64,000 nt of DNA from Paracoccus sp. MA (GCF_020990385.1 NZ_CP087598.1:1989001-2053000); one strand, 5' to 3'. Shown: positions 11,166-27,947, counted from the stretch's first letter. Numbers and translations: made by a program. The notes: generated by a model from the letters alone, not told the origin.

Positions 11166-11771
11166 CTACCAGAGCGCCAGCAGCGACCAGCCGAGGCTCA
11201 GCTTCAACTGGTCCACCGACTCGACAATGGGAATGAAGCTCAGAAAGACGAACGCATCGAACAGGTTGCGGCGCAGCGTCGCCGTGTCGAACCGCGCGGT
11301 CCGCCCGGTGCGGAACAGCCGCGGATCGGGCAGGAAGAACGGCGTGCGCACCGCATAGGCATCGTATTCCGCGCCGAAGTGCTGCGACAGGAACGCCGCT
11401 TCGCGCCGCGCGGTGATCCACAGGATCAGCCCCACCGTGCCGCCGACCAGCAGCGCAAGGCTGACCGCGCCGAACATCAGCCCGATCCCCGTCGCCGCCA
11501 CGGTCGAAAAGAAATACAGCGGGTTGCGCGTCATCGAATAGGGCCCGTCCTGCATCACCCGCCGGTTCTTGGCGCCGCCGACATAGAGGATCGACCAGAA
11601 CCGGCCGAGCACGCCCGCCAGCAGCAGCAGAATGCCCAGGGTTTCGATGGCCTCGTGCCCGAACCCCTCGAGGCCGAGGAGCGGGTTGATCACCAGGATG
11701 GCCGGCAACAAGGCCAGGCCCGACAGCCGCAGGATGTTGATGCGGATCTTCTGATTGACTGCCGCGCGCAT
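11166..11771 (-). CDS. Isoprenylcysteine methyltransferase-like (ICMT/PEMT) membrane protein
   Basis: The 201-residue protein has four or more membrane segments and the region VMQDGPYSMTRNPLYF, which matches the GPY..xRNPxY S-adenosylmethionine site of the ICMT/phospholipid methyltransferase superfamily, followed by EAAFLSQHFGAEYDAY, also typical. It probably methylates a lipid or a small lipophilic compound at the inner membrane. The start (MRAAVNQ) is chosen because GAGGGTGG stands at good distance before it; the frame is open for another 67 codons upstream but those run through the repeat at 11838-11943. Confidence 0.75.
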   Translation of the reverse strand: MRAAVNQKIRINILRLSGLALLPAILVINPLLGLEGFGHEAIETLGILLLLAGVLGRFWSILYVGGAKNRRVMQDGPYSMTRNPLYFFSTVAATGIGLMFGAVSLALLVGGTVGLILWITARREAAFLSQHFGAEYDAYAVRTPFFLPDPRLFRTGRTARFDTATLRRNLFDAFVFLSFIPIVESVDQLKLSLGWSLLALW

Positions 11772-11837
11772 CAAACCACCCTCGCAAAACGCCCCGACCG
11801 CCCTTTGGCCCCTCATCGTTATCCCCTGCCAGGGCTT

Positions 11838-11943
11838 TGCGCAATCGCGACCTGCGGATGAGAGGGTTGCGGCGATCCGCCGGACGGCGCCCCATCGGAC
11901 GGCGCGCTGCGCAATCGGGACTTGGGGATGAGAGGGTTGCGGC
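11838..11943. repeat. Imperfect 36-base direct repeat behind rpoC
   Basis: Two copies (11838-11873 and 11908-11943) of a sequence beginning TGCGCAATCG and ending GAGAGGGTTGCGGC match at 33 of 36 positions, with a period of 70 bases. The DNA between them contains CGGACGGCGC twice. It looks like a decayed 70-base tandem duplication between the rpoC terminator and the next gene. Confidence 0.8.
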
Positions 11944-11956
11944 AGCCCACCCATGC

Positions 11957-11988
11957 AAAAAAGGCCCGGCATCGCTGCCGGGCCTTTC
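11957..11988 (-). terminator. Intrinsic terminator of the rpoBC operon
   Basis: An eleven-base perfect stem (AAGGCCCGGCA at 11961-11971 with TGCCGGGCCTT at 11976-11986, four-base loop) is followed on the minus strand by a run of six T. It lies 20 bases after the rpoC stop codon and is the strongest terminator in the window. Confidence 0.95.
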
Positions 11989-12008
11989 CAATTCGTTTCA
12001 ACGGGCGA

Positions 12009-16217
<4,209 letters not shown>

Positions 16218-16266
16218 TTCCAAATCCTAATGAGGGGCGCGGTGGGGGAGATGAGGGGTCGCCCCC

Positions 16267-20415
<4,149 letters not shown>

Positions 20416-20547
20416 AGAGGGTCTAACCTTTCGTCTTTCGCTTGCGCAGACCGTCGGGGCCCGGGCTGCGCAAGGCGGCGAATGAGGGGCGGGGTCCCAT
20501 TCGTGCCGCGCGTCCCACCGCGCGGCTCCCGAACCCCGAACATGCCC

Positions 20548-20621
20548 TGAAGGAAGGTCTGTTCTGGAAACCGTCCTTCAAGACAGGTTCGGCAGGGACC
20601 GGGGAAACCCCGGACCCTGCC
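20548..20621 (-). promoter_or_regulatory. Two hairpins in the rplL/rpoB gap
   Basis: The first hairpin reached by transcription has arms at 20591-20604 and 20608-20621 (seven pairs, one T-T mismatch, six pairs, three-base loop) and no U run. The second pairs TGAAGGA (20548-20554) with TCCTTCA (20574-20580). In Escherichia coli the same gap holds a partial attenuator and an RNase III site that lower rpoBC relative to rplJL; a similar role is my inference here. I see no convincing promoter in the gap. Confidence 0.55.
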
Positions 20622-20654
20622 CGTTTCGTGCAGTCAATCGGCCAGAGCGGCCAA

Positions 20655-21029
20655 TTACTTCAGCTCGACCTTGGCGCCAGCCGCTTCGAGCTTCTTCTTC
20701 ATTTCTTCGGCATCGGCTTTCGAGGCACCCTCTTTCACCTTGCCGCCGGCTTCGACCAGGTCCTTGGCTTCTTTCAGGCCCAGACCGGTGATGCCGCGCA
20801 CTTCCTTGATCACGTTGATCTTGTTGGCGCCGGCATCGACCAGGACGACGTCGAATTCGGTCTTCTCTTCGGCGGCTTCAGCCGGGCCAGCGGCCGGGCC
20901 GGCAACCATGACGGCGCCACCGGCGGCCGGCTCGATGCCGTATTCGTCTTTCAGGATGGTCTTCAGTTCCTGGGCTTCCAGCAGGGTCAGGCCCACGATT
21001 TCTTCGGCGAGTTTCTTCAGGTCAGCCAT
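20655..21029 (-). CDS. rplL: 50S ribosomal protein L7/L12
   Basis: L7/L12 forms the flexible stalk that recruits GTPase factors. The 124-residue product begins [20 protein letters not shown] (dimerisation domain), has an Ala/Gly/Pro-rich hinge around residues 38-54, and ends with the factor-binding domain ([20 protein letters not shown] and [10 protein letters not shown]). It follows rplJ after 67 bases and precedes the hairpin-containing gap before rpoB. Confidence 0.98.
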   Translation of the reverse strand: MADLKKLAEEIVGLTLLEAQELKTILKDEYGIEPAAGGAVMVAGPAAGPAEAAEEKTEFDVVLVDAGANKINVIKEVRGITGLGLKEAKDLVEAGGKVKEGASKADAEEMKKKLEAAGAKVELK

Positions 21030-21096
21030 TTTTCCGTTCTTTCCATTAAGTGTTCCAACGTCAGGGTTTCAACCCCACGCGGGAATGGGGATTGCC

Positions 21097-21612
21097 TCAG
21101 GCGGCCTCGCGCTCTTCCAGAGTCGAGAGGATGCCCGCGATGTTGCTGGCAGGTGCGCCGATCGCGCCCGCGATGTTGGAAGCAGGGGCGCCGATGCAGG
21201 ACACGATCGAAGCGATAAGCTCCTCGCGCGACGGCATCTGGGCCACGGCTTTCACACCGGCCGGGTCAAGCGCCGTGTCGCCCATCGCACCGCCCAGGAT
21301 CACGAACTTGTCGTTCCCCTTGGCGTATTTGTCCGCGACCTTGGCCGCAGCCACAGGGTCCTCGGAGAAGGCGAGCACGGTCATGCCCGTCAGATAGTCG
21401 GCGATGCTGGCGCAAGGCTTCCCATCCAGGGCGATCTTGGCGAGCCTGTTCTTGGCAACGCGGACGGACCCGCCGCTTTCGCGCATCTGCGCGCGCAGGT
21501 CCTGCATTTCGGCAACCGTCATTCCCTCGTAGCGGGCAACCACCACGACGCCAGAGGCTTCAAAGATCTGGCCGAGTTCTTCGACCACCTGTTCTTTTTG
21601 CGCTCTATCCAC
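21097..21612 (-). CDS. rplJ: 50S ribosomal protein L10
   Basis: L10 anchors the L7/L12 stalk to 23S rRNA. I start it at GTG ([17 protein letters not shown]), which has GGAG seven bases upstream and gives a normal 171 residues; the 13-codon upstream extension is not conserved. The segment [13 protein letters not shown] matches the RNA-binding region. Near the C-terminus [10 protein letters not shown] occurs twice (about residues 142-162), a small internal duplication in the stalk helix that binds L12 dimers, consistent with the longer L10 helix of alphaproteobacteria. Confidence 0.96.
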   Translation of the reverse strand: MDRAQKEQVVEELGQIFEASGVVVVARYEGMTVAEMQDLRAQMRESGGSVRVAKNRLAKIALDGKPCASIADYLTGMTVLAFSEDPVAAAKVADKYAKGNDKFVILGGAMGDTALDPAGVKAVAQMPSREELIASIVSCIGAPASNIAGAIGAPASNIAGILSTLEEREAA

Positions 21613-21866
21613 GGTTTCACTCCAAGTTGGGGGTTTCCCCCCGGCTCTCACTTTCCCGACGCCCGAACAGCGTCAGGACGGGTCCGTGACGGTCCCAAGA
21701 TCACCCGGAGCGAGGCCCGGAAAATGGTCTTGATCCCATCTCAGGAAGGACGATTAAGCCGGCCAGATAGCGTATCGGGTCGGCACCCTCCGTCTCGGAC
21801 AGGACGGGGCATTGCTGCCCCGCCATCCGCCGGCCCCGCAAGGACGCCGGCGAAATTCTTGCGCGC
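21613..21866 (-). promoter_or_regulatory. Long leader between rplA and rplJ
   Basis: This 254-base gap has no gene. In other bacteria the equivalent leader binds the L10-L12 complex and represses rplJL translation; the size and position fit, but I cannot identify the kink-turn with confidence. The inverted pair TGACGCTG/CAGCGTCA-like and the GC-rich stem just before the ribosome binding site (about 21620-21650) suggest folded RNA. Confidence 0.35.
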
Positions 21867-22565
21867 TTACTGCGCGACAGCCGAAGACAGGTCCAGCGAC
21901 ACGCCCGGACCCATGGTCGAGCTGATCGAGACCTTCTTCACATAGGTGCCCTTCGCGCCCGAGGGCTTGGCCCGGTTCACCGCGTCCACGAAGGCGCGGA
22001 TGTTCTGGGCCAGCTTCTCGGCGTCGAACGAGGCCTTGCCGACGCCGGCATGGACCACGCCCGCCTTCTCGGCCTTGAACTGGACTTCGCCGCCCTTGGC
22101 AGCTTCCACGGCCGCTTTCACGTCCATGGTCACCGTGCCGACCTTGGGGTTCGGCATCAGGTTGCGCGGGCCCAGGATCTTGCCCAGACGGCCGACCAGC
22201 GGCATCATGTCCGGGGTGGCGATGCAGCGATCGAATTCGATCTTGCCGGACTGGATGGCCTCCAGCAGGTCTTCCGCACCGACGATCTCGGCGCCGGCGG
22301 CCTTGGCTTCGTCAGCCTTGGGACCACGGGCGAAGACGGCGACGCGCACATGCTTGCCGGTGCCGTTGGGCAGGGTGACCACGCCGCGGACCATCTGGTC
22401 GGCGTGACGCGGATCGACGCCCAGGTTCATCGCGATCTCGACGGTCTCGTCGAACTTCGCGGTGGCGTTGTCCTTGACCAGCTTGACGGCGTCCTCGACC
22501 GAGAGGTTCACCTTGCCGGCAAAGGCTTCGCGGGCGGCGGCTTGCTTTTTCGACAGTTTAGCCAT
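21867..22565 (-). CDS. rplA: 50S ribosomal protein L1
   Basis: L1 forms the mobile stalk at the E site and can repress the rplKA transcript. The 232-residue product begins [15 protein letters not shown] and carries the conserved [20 protein letters not shown] signature (near residues 121-140) and GTVTMDV. It starts three bases after the rplK stop, so the pair is translated together. Confidence 0.98.
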   Translation of the reverse strand: MAKLSKKQAAAREAFAGKVNLSVEDAVKLVKDNATAKFDETVEIAMNLGVDPRHADQMVRGVVTLPNGTGKHVRVAVFARGPKADEAKAAGAEIVGAEDLLEAIQSGKIEFDRCIATPDMMPLVGRLGKILGPRNLMPNPKVGTVTMDVKAAVEAAKGGEVQFKAEKAGVVHAGVGKASFDAEKLAQNIRAFVDAVNRAKPSGAKGTYVKKVSISSTMGPGVSLDLSSAVAQ

Positions 22566-22568
22566 GGC

Positions 22569-23021
22569 TTAGCCTTTCACCTCGATGCCGATCGAACGCG
22601 CCGAGCCGAGGATGATCTGCATCGCGGCTTCCACGTCGTTCGCGGACAGGTCCTTCATCTTGGCTTCGGCGATCTCGCGCACCTGCTTGGCGGTCACGGT
22701 GCCGGCGACCTGACGGCCGGGCTTTTCCGAACCCTTGGCGCGGTTGCGCTTGCCGACCGGCTTCAGGCCGGCGGCTTTCTTCAGCAGGAACGAGGCCGGG
22801 GGGGTCTTGGTCTCGAAGGTGAAGGACTTGTCGGCGTAATAGGTGATCACGACCGGAACCGGGGCACCCTGTTCCATCTCCTGCGTCTTGGCGTTGAACG
22901 CCTTGCAGAATTCCATGATGTTGATGCCGCGCTGACCCAGGGCCGGGCCGACGGGCGGGGACGGGTTCGCCTGACCCGCCTTGATTTGCAGCTTGAGGCT
23001 GCCGACAACTTTCTTGGCCAT
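22569..23021 (-). CDS. rplK: 50S ribosomal protein L11
   Basis: L11 is at the GTPase-associated centre and is needed for the stringent response through RelA. The 150-residue product begins [16 protein letters not shown] and has the [19 protein letters not shown] segment and, near the C-terminus, the rRNA-binding [19 protein letters not shown]. It follows nusG after 107 bases that contain a good AAGGAGAAGG ribosome binding site and no promoter that I can see. Confidence 0.97.
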   Translation of the reverse strand: MAKKVVGSLKLQIKAGQANPSPPVGPALGQRGINIMEFCKAFNAKTQEMEQGAPVPVVITYYADKSFTFETKTPPASFLLKKAAGLKPVGKRNRAKGSEKPGRQVAGTVTAKQVREIAEAKMKDLSANDVEAAMQIILGSARSIGIEVKG

Positions 23022-23128
23022 CTGGCCTTCTCCTTATCATCACGCCCCGCCCCTGACGGGCTTCGGGCCGACTTAGCGGTGCGGCCTTGCCCCGGGTCCG
23101 TTCCCGGCGGCGCAGCCTCCCGCGACGA

Positions 23129-23668
23129 TCACGCGGTCTTGGCGACCTGCGTGAATTCCAGTTCCACCGGCGTCGGACGGCCGAAGATGGACACCGTGAC
23201 CTTGATGCGGTTCGCGGCCTCGTCCACTTCCTCGACCATGCCCGAGAAGCCCTCGAAGGGCCCGTCGGTCACGTTCACCTTCTCGCCCACGTCGAACCGG
23301 ATCAGGTTGCGCGGCGCCACCTCGGCCCCACCCTCGCCGGTGCGATGCAGGATCGCGTTCACCTCGTCGTCGCGCATCGGCATCGGCTTGCCCTGGGCGC
23401 CCAGGAAGCCGGTGACGCGGTTGATCGAGTTCACCAGGTGGTAGGTCTGATCCGACAGCTCCATGCGCACCAGCACATAGCCGGGCATGAAGCGGCGCTC
23501 GGACGTGACCTTCTTGCCGCGGCGGATCTCGATCACTTCCTCGGTCGGGACCAGCACCTCGTCGATCTGGTCCTCGAGACCTTTCTCGACCACGGCCTGG
23601 CGAATCGCCTCGGCGACCTTCTTTTCAAAGTTCGACAGGACGCTGACCGAATACCAACGCTTTGCCAT
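23129..23668 (-). CDS. nusG: Transcription termination/antitermination factor NusG
   Basis: NusG binds RNA polymerase and links it to Rho, NusE (S10) or the ribosome. The 179-residue protein starts MAKRWYSVSVLSNFEKKV; the NGN domain is followed by a C-terminal KOW domain with VGEKVNVTDGPFEGFSGMVE. A 16-codon upstream extension is rejected as unconserved. It lies 195 bases after secE, which is a longer gap than usual and contains a promoter candidate. Confidence 0.97.
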   Translation of the reverse strand: MAKRWYSVSVLSNFEKKVAEAIRQAVVEKGLEDQIDEVLVPTEEVIEIRRGKKVTSERRFMPGYVLVRMELSDQTYHLVNSINRVTGFLGAQGKPMPMRDDEVNAILHRTGEGGAEVAPRNLIRFDVGEKVNVTDGPFEGFSGMVEEVDEAANRIKVTVSIFGRPTPVELEFTQVAKTA

Positions 23669-23830
23669 GTCTCGATCGACCCCTGTTGCCTTCCGGGTCA
23701 GCCATGGCCAACCCATTGAATTCCTTGTCTACCCCAACCGGATCGCGCGCAATCGCGGCAAGCTCCGGCCAAATTGAAATCGGCGCGCACGACCGAATCG
23801 ATGCACGCCGCGTCACGGGCAGGTCGGGCG

Positions 23831-23859
23831 GACATACCGCCCCGCGCCCTGCAATGCAA
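23831..23859 (-). promoter_or_regulatory. Likely promoter before nusG
   Basis: TTGCAT (23854-23859) and TATGTC (23831-23836) on the minus strand stand 17 bases apart, just after the secE stop codon and about 165 bases before nusG. The -35 hexamer is identical to that of the S10 promoter candidate. It would let nusG-rplKAJL-rpoBC be transcribed apart from secE. Confidence 0.45.
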
Positions 23860-23863
23860 GCCC

Positions 23864-24058
23864 TCAGCTGCCGACCAGATGGATCACGGCCGAGAGGCCG
23901 GTCTTGATCAGCAGATCGACGAGGAAGAAAAAGATCGAGGCCAGCGCCGCCATGATGAAGACCATGATGGTGGTCGTCACCACCTCGCGGCGGGTGGGCC
24001 AGGTGATCTTGCCGAGTTCGGCGCGGACCTGGCTGATGAACTGGACGGGGTTGGCCAT
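23864..24058 (-). CDS. secE: Preprotein translocase subunit SecE
   Basis: SecE stabilises SecY in the SecYEG channel of the inner membrane. The 64-residue form has a single membrane segment (about residues 30-55) preceded by the amphipathic RAELGKITWPTRREV motif that clamps SecY; the short one-span form is normal in alphaproteobacteria. The start MANPVQFISQV follows AAGGG, and the upstream frame is not conserved. It has its own promoter candidate. Confidence 0.97.
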   Translation of the reverse strand: MANPVQFISQVRAELGKITWPTRREVVTTTIMVFIMAALASIFFFLVDLLIKTGLSAVIHLVGS

Positions 24059-24085
24059 GGGTTTCCCTTCGGTCTTGCAGCGGGT

Positions 24086-24114
24086 CAGATAGCCTGCGCC
24101 GACCGGCATTTCAA
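24086..24114 (-). promoter_or_regulatory. Likely promoter of secE
   Basis: TTGAAA (24109-24114) and TATCTG (24086-24091) on the minus strand are exactly 17 bases apart, 27 bases before the secE start codon. Both hexamers are close to the standard sigma-70 consensus and lie in the 78-base gap after the sulfotransferase-like gene. Confidence 0.65.
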
Positions 24115-24136
24115 GCACCGATCTGGCCGCGGGGCG

Positions 24137-25006
24137 TCAGGGTTCCAGAAACTCGACCCCCGGCAGCGCGCGCAGCTGCCGCAGATCCTCGGCATAGGCG
24201 ACGGCCGAGCGCCGGTAATCCGCCTCCGGCAGCAGCCGCAGGGCGGCATGGCCGTCGGCGCGGCGAAAGCGCAGCCGCGCCCGGTTGGCCAGCACACGCA
24301 GGTCGGCCTCGCTGTCGGCCATGGCGCGGCGCAGGAACCATTCGTAGCCCGGCTGGGTCAGGCTCTCGTTCGAGGGCGGCGGCTCGGGCACAAGCGCCGC
24401 CAACCCCGGCGGCAGGATCCGCGCCAGCAGGCGCGGCCGCAGCGCGGGATAATCCTCGTAGCGCCAGACCAGCAGCCGCGCCACGCCGGGGACCGAGGCC
24501 AGGCGCTGCGCCAGCCCGCTCCAGCTCAGGGCGGCGGGGTCGCGGCCCTGCAGATAGGCGTCGATCTCGATCTCGTTGCCAAGCGCAAGCTGCAGGGCGA
24601 AGGCCGAGACGTTGAACTGCGCCGGATCGCGCACCGACAGGCACAGCACCGCCGGCCCGCCCCCGGCCAGCGCCAGGCAGCGCCGCAACCGCGCCCGCAC
24701 GCCGGGATAGATCATGCCCCGGCGGCTGAACAGGCAGCTGCGATGGGTGCCTCCCAGGATGTTTTCGTCGGAAAGCAGGAGCTCGGGATAGCAGGCCCGG
24801 GCCTCGGCCAGCCTTTCGGAGGCGACCCGCGCCGCCCGGCCGCCATGCGTCAGGGCCCGGACCAGCGGCAGACCGTCATGGCGCAGCACGCCCGGATCGG
24901 CATAAAAGACCCCGCCCGCGCGCAATTCGTGCCGCGCCAGGCGCAGCGAGACCTGCAGATGCGTCGAGGCGGTCTTGTGCGCCCCCAGATGAAGGGTCAG
25001 GGCCAT
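24137..25006 (-). CDS. Sulfotransferase-like protein
   Basis: The 289-residue soluble protein begins MALTLHLGAHKTASTHLQ. The GAHKTASTHLQ loop matches the 5'-phosphosulfate-binding loop of PAPS-dependent sulfotransferases, and a later LCLSVRDPAQFNVSAFA segment fits the 3'-phosphate site (Arg and Ser). Acceptor unknown; relatives modify surface sugars or small metabolites. The gene is inserted between tRNA-Trp and secE, which are usually neighbours, and would be read through from the tRNA promoter. Codon use looks like its surroundings. Confidence 0.65.
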   Translation of the reverse strand: MALTLHLGAHKTASTHLQVSLRLARHELRAGGVFYADPGVLRHDGLPLVRALTHGGRAARVASERLAEARACYPELLLSDENILGGTHRSCLFSRRGMIYPGVRARLRRCLALAGGGPAVLCLSVRDPAQFNVSAFALQLALGNEIEIDAYLQGRDPAALSWSGLAQRLASVPGVARLLVWRYEDYPALRPRLLARILPPGLAALVPEPPPSNESLTQPGYEWFLRRAMADSEADLRVLANRARLRFRRADGHAALRLLPEADYRRSAVAYAEDLRQLRALPGVEFLEP

Positions 25007-25067
25007 GGCCGGACGATTCTGGACGGGACTGGTGCGGTCCGGACCGCGAAGGCTGGCCGGATGCGGC

Positions 25068-25143
25068 TGGCAGGGGCAGAGGGACTCGAACCCCCGACCC
25101 TCGGTTTTGGAGACCGATGCTCTACCAACTGAGCTATACCCCT
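25068..25143 (-). tRNA. trnW: tRNA-Trp (anticodon CCA)
   Basis: The 76-base minus-strand sequence folds into a standard cloverleaf. The acceptor arm AGGGGTA pairs with TGCCCCT, the D loop has AGCTCAGTTGGTAGAGC, the anticodon loop CTCCAAA gives anticodon CCA, and the T arm contains GGTTCGAGTCC. The 3' CCA is encoded. A tRNA-Trp just upstream of secE-nusG is the normal arrangement in this order, here with one gene inserted between. Confidence 0.97.
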
Positions 25144-25155
25144 AGGCCGCGCTGC

Positions 25156-25184
25156 TGATTACGGCAGGTCCGGGCGCGGTTCAA
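25156..25184 (-). promoter_or_regulatory. Likely promoter of tRNA-Trp
   Basis: TTGAAC (25179-25184) and TAATCA (25156-25161) on the minus strand have a 17-base spacer, and the -10 element ends 12 bases before the mature tRNA 5' end, so transcription would begin a few bases upstream of the tRNA. The -35 lies between the tRNA and the stop codon of the ABC exporter gene. Confidence 0.65.
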
Positions 25185-25193
25185 GAGGGAAGA

Positions 25194-27035
25194 TCATTCG
25201 GCCTCAAGAAACCCGCCCGACTGCCGCGCCCAAAGCCCGGCATAGATGCCGCCCTGCGCCAGCAGCGCCTCATGCGTGCCCTGCTCGACGATACGGCCCC
25301 GCTCCATCACCACCAGCCGGTCCATGCGGGCGATGGTGGAAAGCCGGTGCGCGATGGCGATCACCGTCTTGCCCTGCATCAGCATGTCGAGCTGCGACTG
25401 GATCGCCGCCTCGACCTCGCTGTCCAGCGCGCTGGTCGCCTCGTCCAGAACCAGGATCGGCGCGTCCTTCAGCAGCACCCGCGCGATGGCGATGCGCTGG
25501 CGCTGGCCGCCCGACAGCTTGACCCCGCGCTCGCCGACATGGGCGTCGAGGCCGCGCCGGCCCTGCGAATCGGTCAGGCCAGCGATGAAATCCGCCTCGG
25601 CCAGCTCGGCGGCGCGCAGGATCTCGGCCTCGGACGCGTCCGGCCGGCCATAGGCGATATTGTCGCGGATCGAGCGGTGCAAGAGCGAGGTGTCCTGCGT
25701 CACCACCCCGATGGCGGCACGCAGGCTTTCCTGCGTGACCTGCGCGATGTCCTGGCCGTCGATCAGGATGCGGCCCGATTCCAGGTCGTGGAAGCGCAGC
25801 ATCAGATTCACCAGCGTCGACTTCCCGGCGCCCGAACGCCCGACCAACCCGATCCGCTCGCCCGGCGCGATGGTCAGCGACAGGTCGTCCAGCACCGCGC
25901 CGCGGCCGGGCCGCGCCGCCTCGCCATAGCGGAAGGTCACGCGGTCGAACTCGACCCGTCCCTCGGGCACCGAAAGCGGGCGGGCGCCGCGCGCATCCGT
26001 CACCATGCGCGGCAAGGACAGCGAGCCGATGCCGTCGCGCACCGTGCCGATATTCTCGAAAAGCGTGGCGAATTCCCACATGATCCAATGCGACATGTTG
26101 CCCAGCCGCAGCGCCAGCGGGACCGCCACGGCGACCGCGCCGACCTCGATCTTGCCGCCGACCCACAGCCACAGGCCCAGCACCGTGACCGAAAAGGTCA
26201 AGAGCGAGTTCAGCGTGGACAGCAGGATGTTCTGGATCGAGGCCAGCCGCATCTGCCCGTGTACGGTCTGCAGGAACCCGTCCATGCTCTCGCGCACGTA
26301 AGCTTCCTCGCGCGAGCTGTGCGAGAACAGCTTCACCGTCGAGATGTTGGTATAGCTGTCCACCACCCGGCCGGTCATCACCGCACGGGCATCGGCCTGC
26401 GCCTCGCTGATGCGGCCAATGCGCGGGATCAGCCACCACAGCAGAAGCCCGTAAAGGATGCCCCAGCCGGCAAAGGGCAATGCCAGCCAACCGTCGGTCG
26501 AGGCCGCCAGCACCAGCGCACCGATGAAATAGACGCAGACATAGGTCAATACGTCCATGAACTTCATCGCCACTTCGCGCACCGCCAGGGCGGTCTGCAT
26601 CAGCTTGGTGGCGATGCGTCCGGCGAACTCATCCTGGAAATAGCTCATCGACTGGCGCAGCAGGTAGCGATGCGCCTGCCAGCGGATGCGCTGAGGGAAA
26701 TTGCCCATCAGCGTCTGGTGCATCAAGAGCGAGAACAGCACCTGCAGCAGCGGCAGGCCGATCACCAGGATCGCGCCCATCAGGATCAGCCGATTGCCCT
26801 CGACCGCCCAGAAATTCTCGCGGTCGGCCCCGGCCAGCCGGTTCACCAACTCGCCCAGATAGCCGAACAGCACCACCTCGGCCACGGCGATCATGGCCGA
26901 GCAGGCGGCCATGGACAGCATGTAGCCCTCGGCCCCGCGCGAGAAATGCAGGATGAACCGCCACAACCCCTGCGGCGGCATGCGCGGCGGATCGGCGGGA
27001 TAGGGATCAAGCCGGCGCTCGAACCAGCTGAACAT
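25194..27035 (-). CDS. ABC exporter, fused membrane and ATPase domains
   Basis: The 613-residue protein has six predicted membrane helices (about residues 30-330) followed by an ATPase domain with Walker A GRSGAGKST, signature LSGGQRQR, Walker B ILVLDEATSALD and the H-loop AHRLSTI. This is a half-exporter that should act as a homodimer in the inner membrane; substrate unknown (lipid, drug or peptide). I start at MFSWFERRL because GAGG stands six bases before it; six more in-frame codons exist upstream. It belongs to the group of genes lying between tuf copy 2 and tRNA-Trp. Confidence 0.9.
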   Translation of the reverse strand: MFSWFERRLDPYPADPPRMPPQGLWRFILHFSRGAEGYMLSMAACSAMIAVAEVVLFGYLGELVNRLAGADRENFWAVEGNRLILMGAILVIGLPLLQVLFSLLMHQTLMGNFPQRIRWQAHRYLLRQSMSYFQDEFAGRIATKLMQTALAVREVAMKFMDVLTYVCVYFIGALVLAASTDGWLALPFAGWGILYGLLLWWLIPRIGRISEAQADARAVMTGRVVDSYTNISTVKLFSHSSREEAYVRESMDGFLQTVHGQMRLASIQNILLSTLNSLLTFSVTVLGLWLWVGGKIEVGAVAVAVPLALRLGNMSHWIMWEFATLFENIGTVRDGIGSLSLPRMVTDARGARPLSVPEGRVEFDRVTFRYGEAARPGRGAVLDDLSLTIAPGERIGLVGRSGAGKSTLVNLMLRFHDLESGRILIDGQDIAQVTQESLRAAIGVVTQDTSLLHRSIRDNIAYGRPDASEAEILRAAELAEADFIAGLTDSQGRRGLDAHVGERGVKLSGGQRQRIAIARVLLKDAPILVLDEATSALDSEVEAAIQSQLDMLMQGKTVIAIAHRLSTIARMDRLVVMERGRIVEQGTHEALLAQGGIYAGLWARQSGGFLEAE

Positions 27036-27092
27036 GTCGGACCTCATTCGCATCAGCCCGGGCCCTCGCCCGGTTCGTTTCGTCCGGCCGCC

Positions 27093-27746
27093 TCAGGCGG
27101 CCAGTTTCTCAAGCGCCGCGACATCGGCACGGGCCAGCGCGGCGGTGGCGCCGGCGATCCGCTCCGGCGGCCAATGCCACCATTGCAGCGCCATGAGCCG
27201 GGCGATGGTGGCATCGTCGAAGCGCATCCTTATGACACGGCCGGGATTGCCCGCGACCACGGCGTAATCCGGCACCACGCCGCCGACCACCGCACCCGCG
27301 CCGATAACGGCGCCGCTGCCGATCCGCGCGCCCGGCAGGATGGTGGCGCCGTCGCCGATCCAGACATCGTGGCCGATCACCGTATCCGGCAGGCCGCTGA
27401 TCTGGTCGATGTAATCGCCGACCCGCGCATGGTCGAAGATCGCGAAGGGATAGGTCGAGATCCCGGCCATCGGATGATTGGCCGAGGCGGTGACGATCCG
27501 CACCCGGTCGGCGATCTGGCAGAACCGTCCGATCACCAGCCGCTCGGGCGCGCCGGCATAGGTATAGGGCGCCAGCCGCGCCGCCCAGTCGTCCGGCGGG
27601 TCGAAGCTGCTGGCATAGGTGAAATCGCCGATTTCGATATTCGGATGGTCGATCACCCGGTTCAGATGCACCAGCCCCCGGTTCAGGGTGCCGTCGGGAA
27701 AGCGCATGGGATGGGGCGAAGCCGCATCAAGGAAGTGGGCAGTCAT
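27093..27746 (-). CDS. CatB-type hexapeptide O-acetyltransferase
   Basis: The 217-residue protein resembles xenobiotic acetyltransferases of the CatB/Vat family, which form left-handed beta-helix trimers and move acetyl from acetyl-CoA to a hydroxyl. Support: IEIGDFTYAS, a central ANHPMAG with the catalytic-type His, then hexapeptide turns VIGHDVWIGDGATILPGARI and IGAGAVVGGVVPDYAVVAGNP. Start chosen at MTAHFLDA, preceded by AGAGGA; an ATG five codons upstream overlaps that site. Resistance to a drug is possible but not implied; many relatives are housekeeping. Confidence 0.85.
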   Translation of the reverse strand: MTAHFLDAASPHPMRFPDGTLNRGLVHLNRVIDHPNIEIGDFTYASSFDPPDDWAARLAPYTYAGAPERLVIGRFCQIADRVRIVTASANHPMAGISTYPFAIFDHARVGDYIDQISGLPDTVIGHDVWIGDGATILPGARIGSGAVIGAGAVVGGVVPDYAVVAGNPGRVIRMRFDDATIARLMALQWWHWPPERIAGATAALARADVAALEKLAA

Positions 27747-27886
27747 GGGAATCCTCTTCAATCCGTCCGTGAAAGGTCAGATCTGCGAGTTGTCCATGAC
27801 ACCGTTCTCCTCTGCTGCGGCAGGCACCATAGCCGGATTTCGCCTCCGAGGCAACCGGGGCGGCGGTCGGGCCCGGGCGCGCGTGA

Positions 27887-27947
27887 GCCGGGGGGCTCTG
27901 CCCCCGCCCCTGCGGGGCTCCCCCGGGGTATTTGGAAAACAGAGAAG
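27887..27947 (+). repeat. Intergenic repeat element, copy C
   Basis: The sequence holds a GGGGGCTCTGCCCCC hairpin, then CCCCGGGGTATTTGGAAAAC and AGAGAAG. It has the same layout as the elements at 4623, 29818 and 46179, but runs in the opposite direction and has GGAAAAC in place of the GCGCAAG/GGGCAAG segment. It fills most of the 234-base gap between two minus-strand genes; nothing else is seen there. Confidence 0.65.

Noticed and set aside
9325..11991. A single 888-codon minus-strand frame that could be read as one giant fusion
   Set aside because: Only its last third is in the true frame of the glycosyltransferase-like gene; the rest is an out-of-frame reading of the EamA and methyltransferase-like genes.
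27093..27746. CatB-like acetyltransferase as a chloramphenicol resistance gene
   Set aside because: The family is broad and mostly of unknown substrate; no mobile element or base-composition change surrounds the gene.
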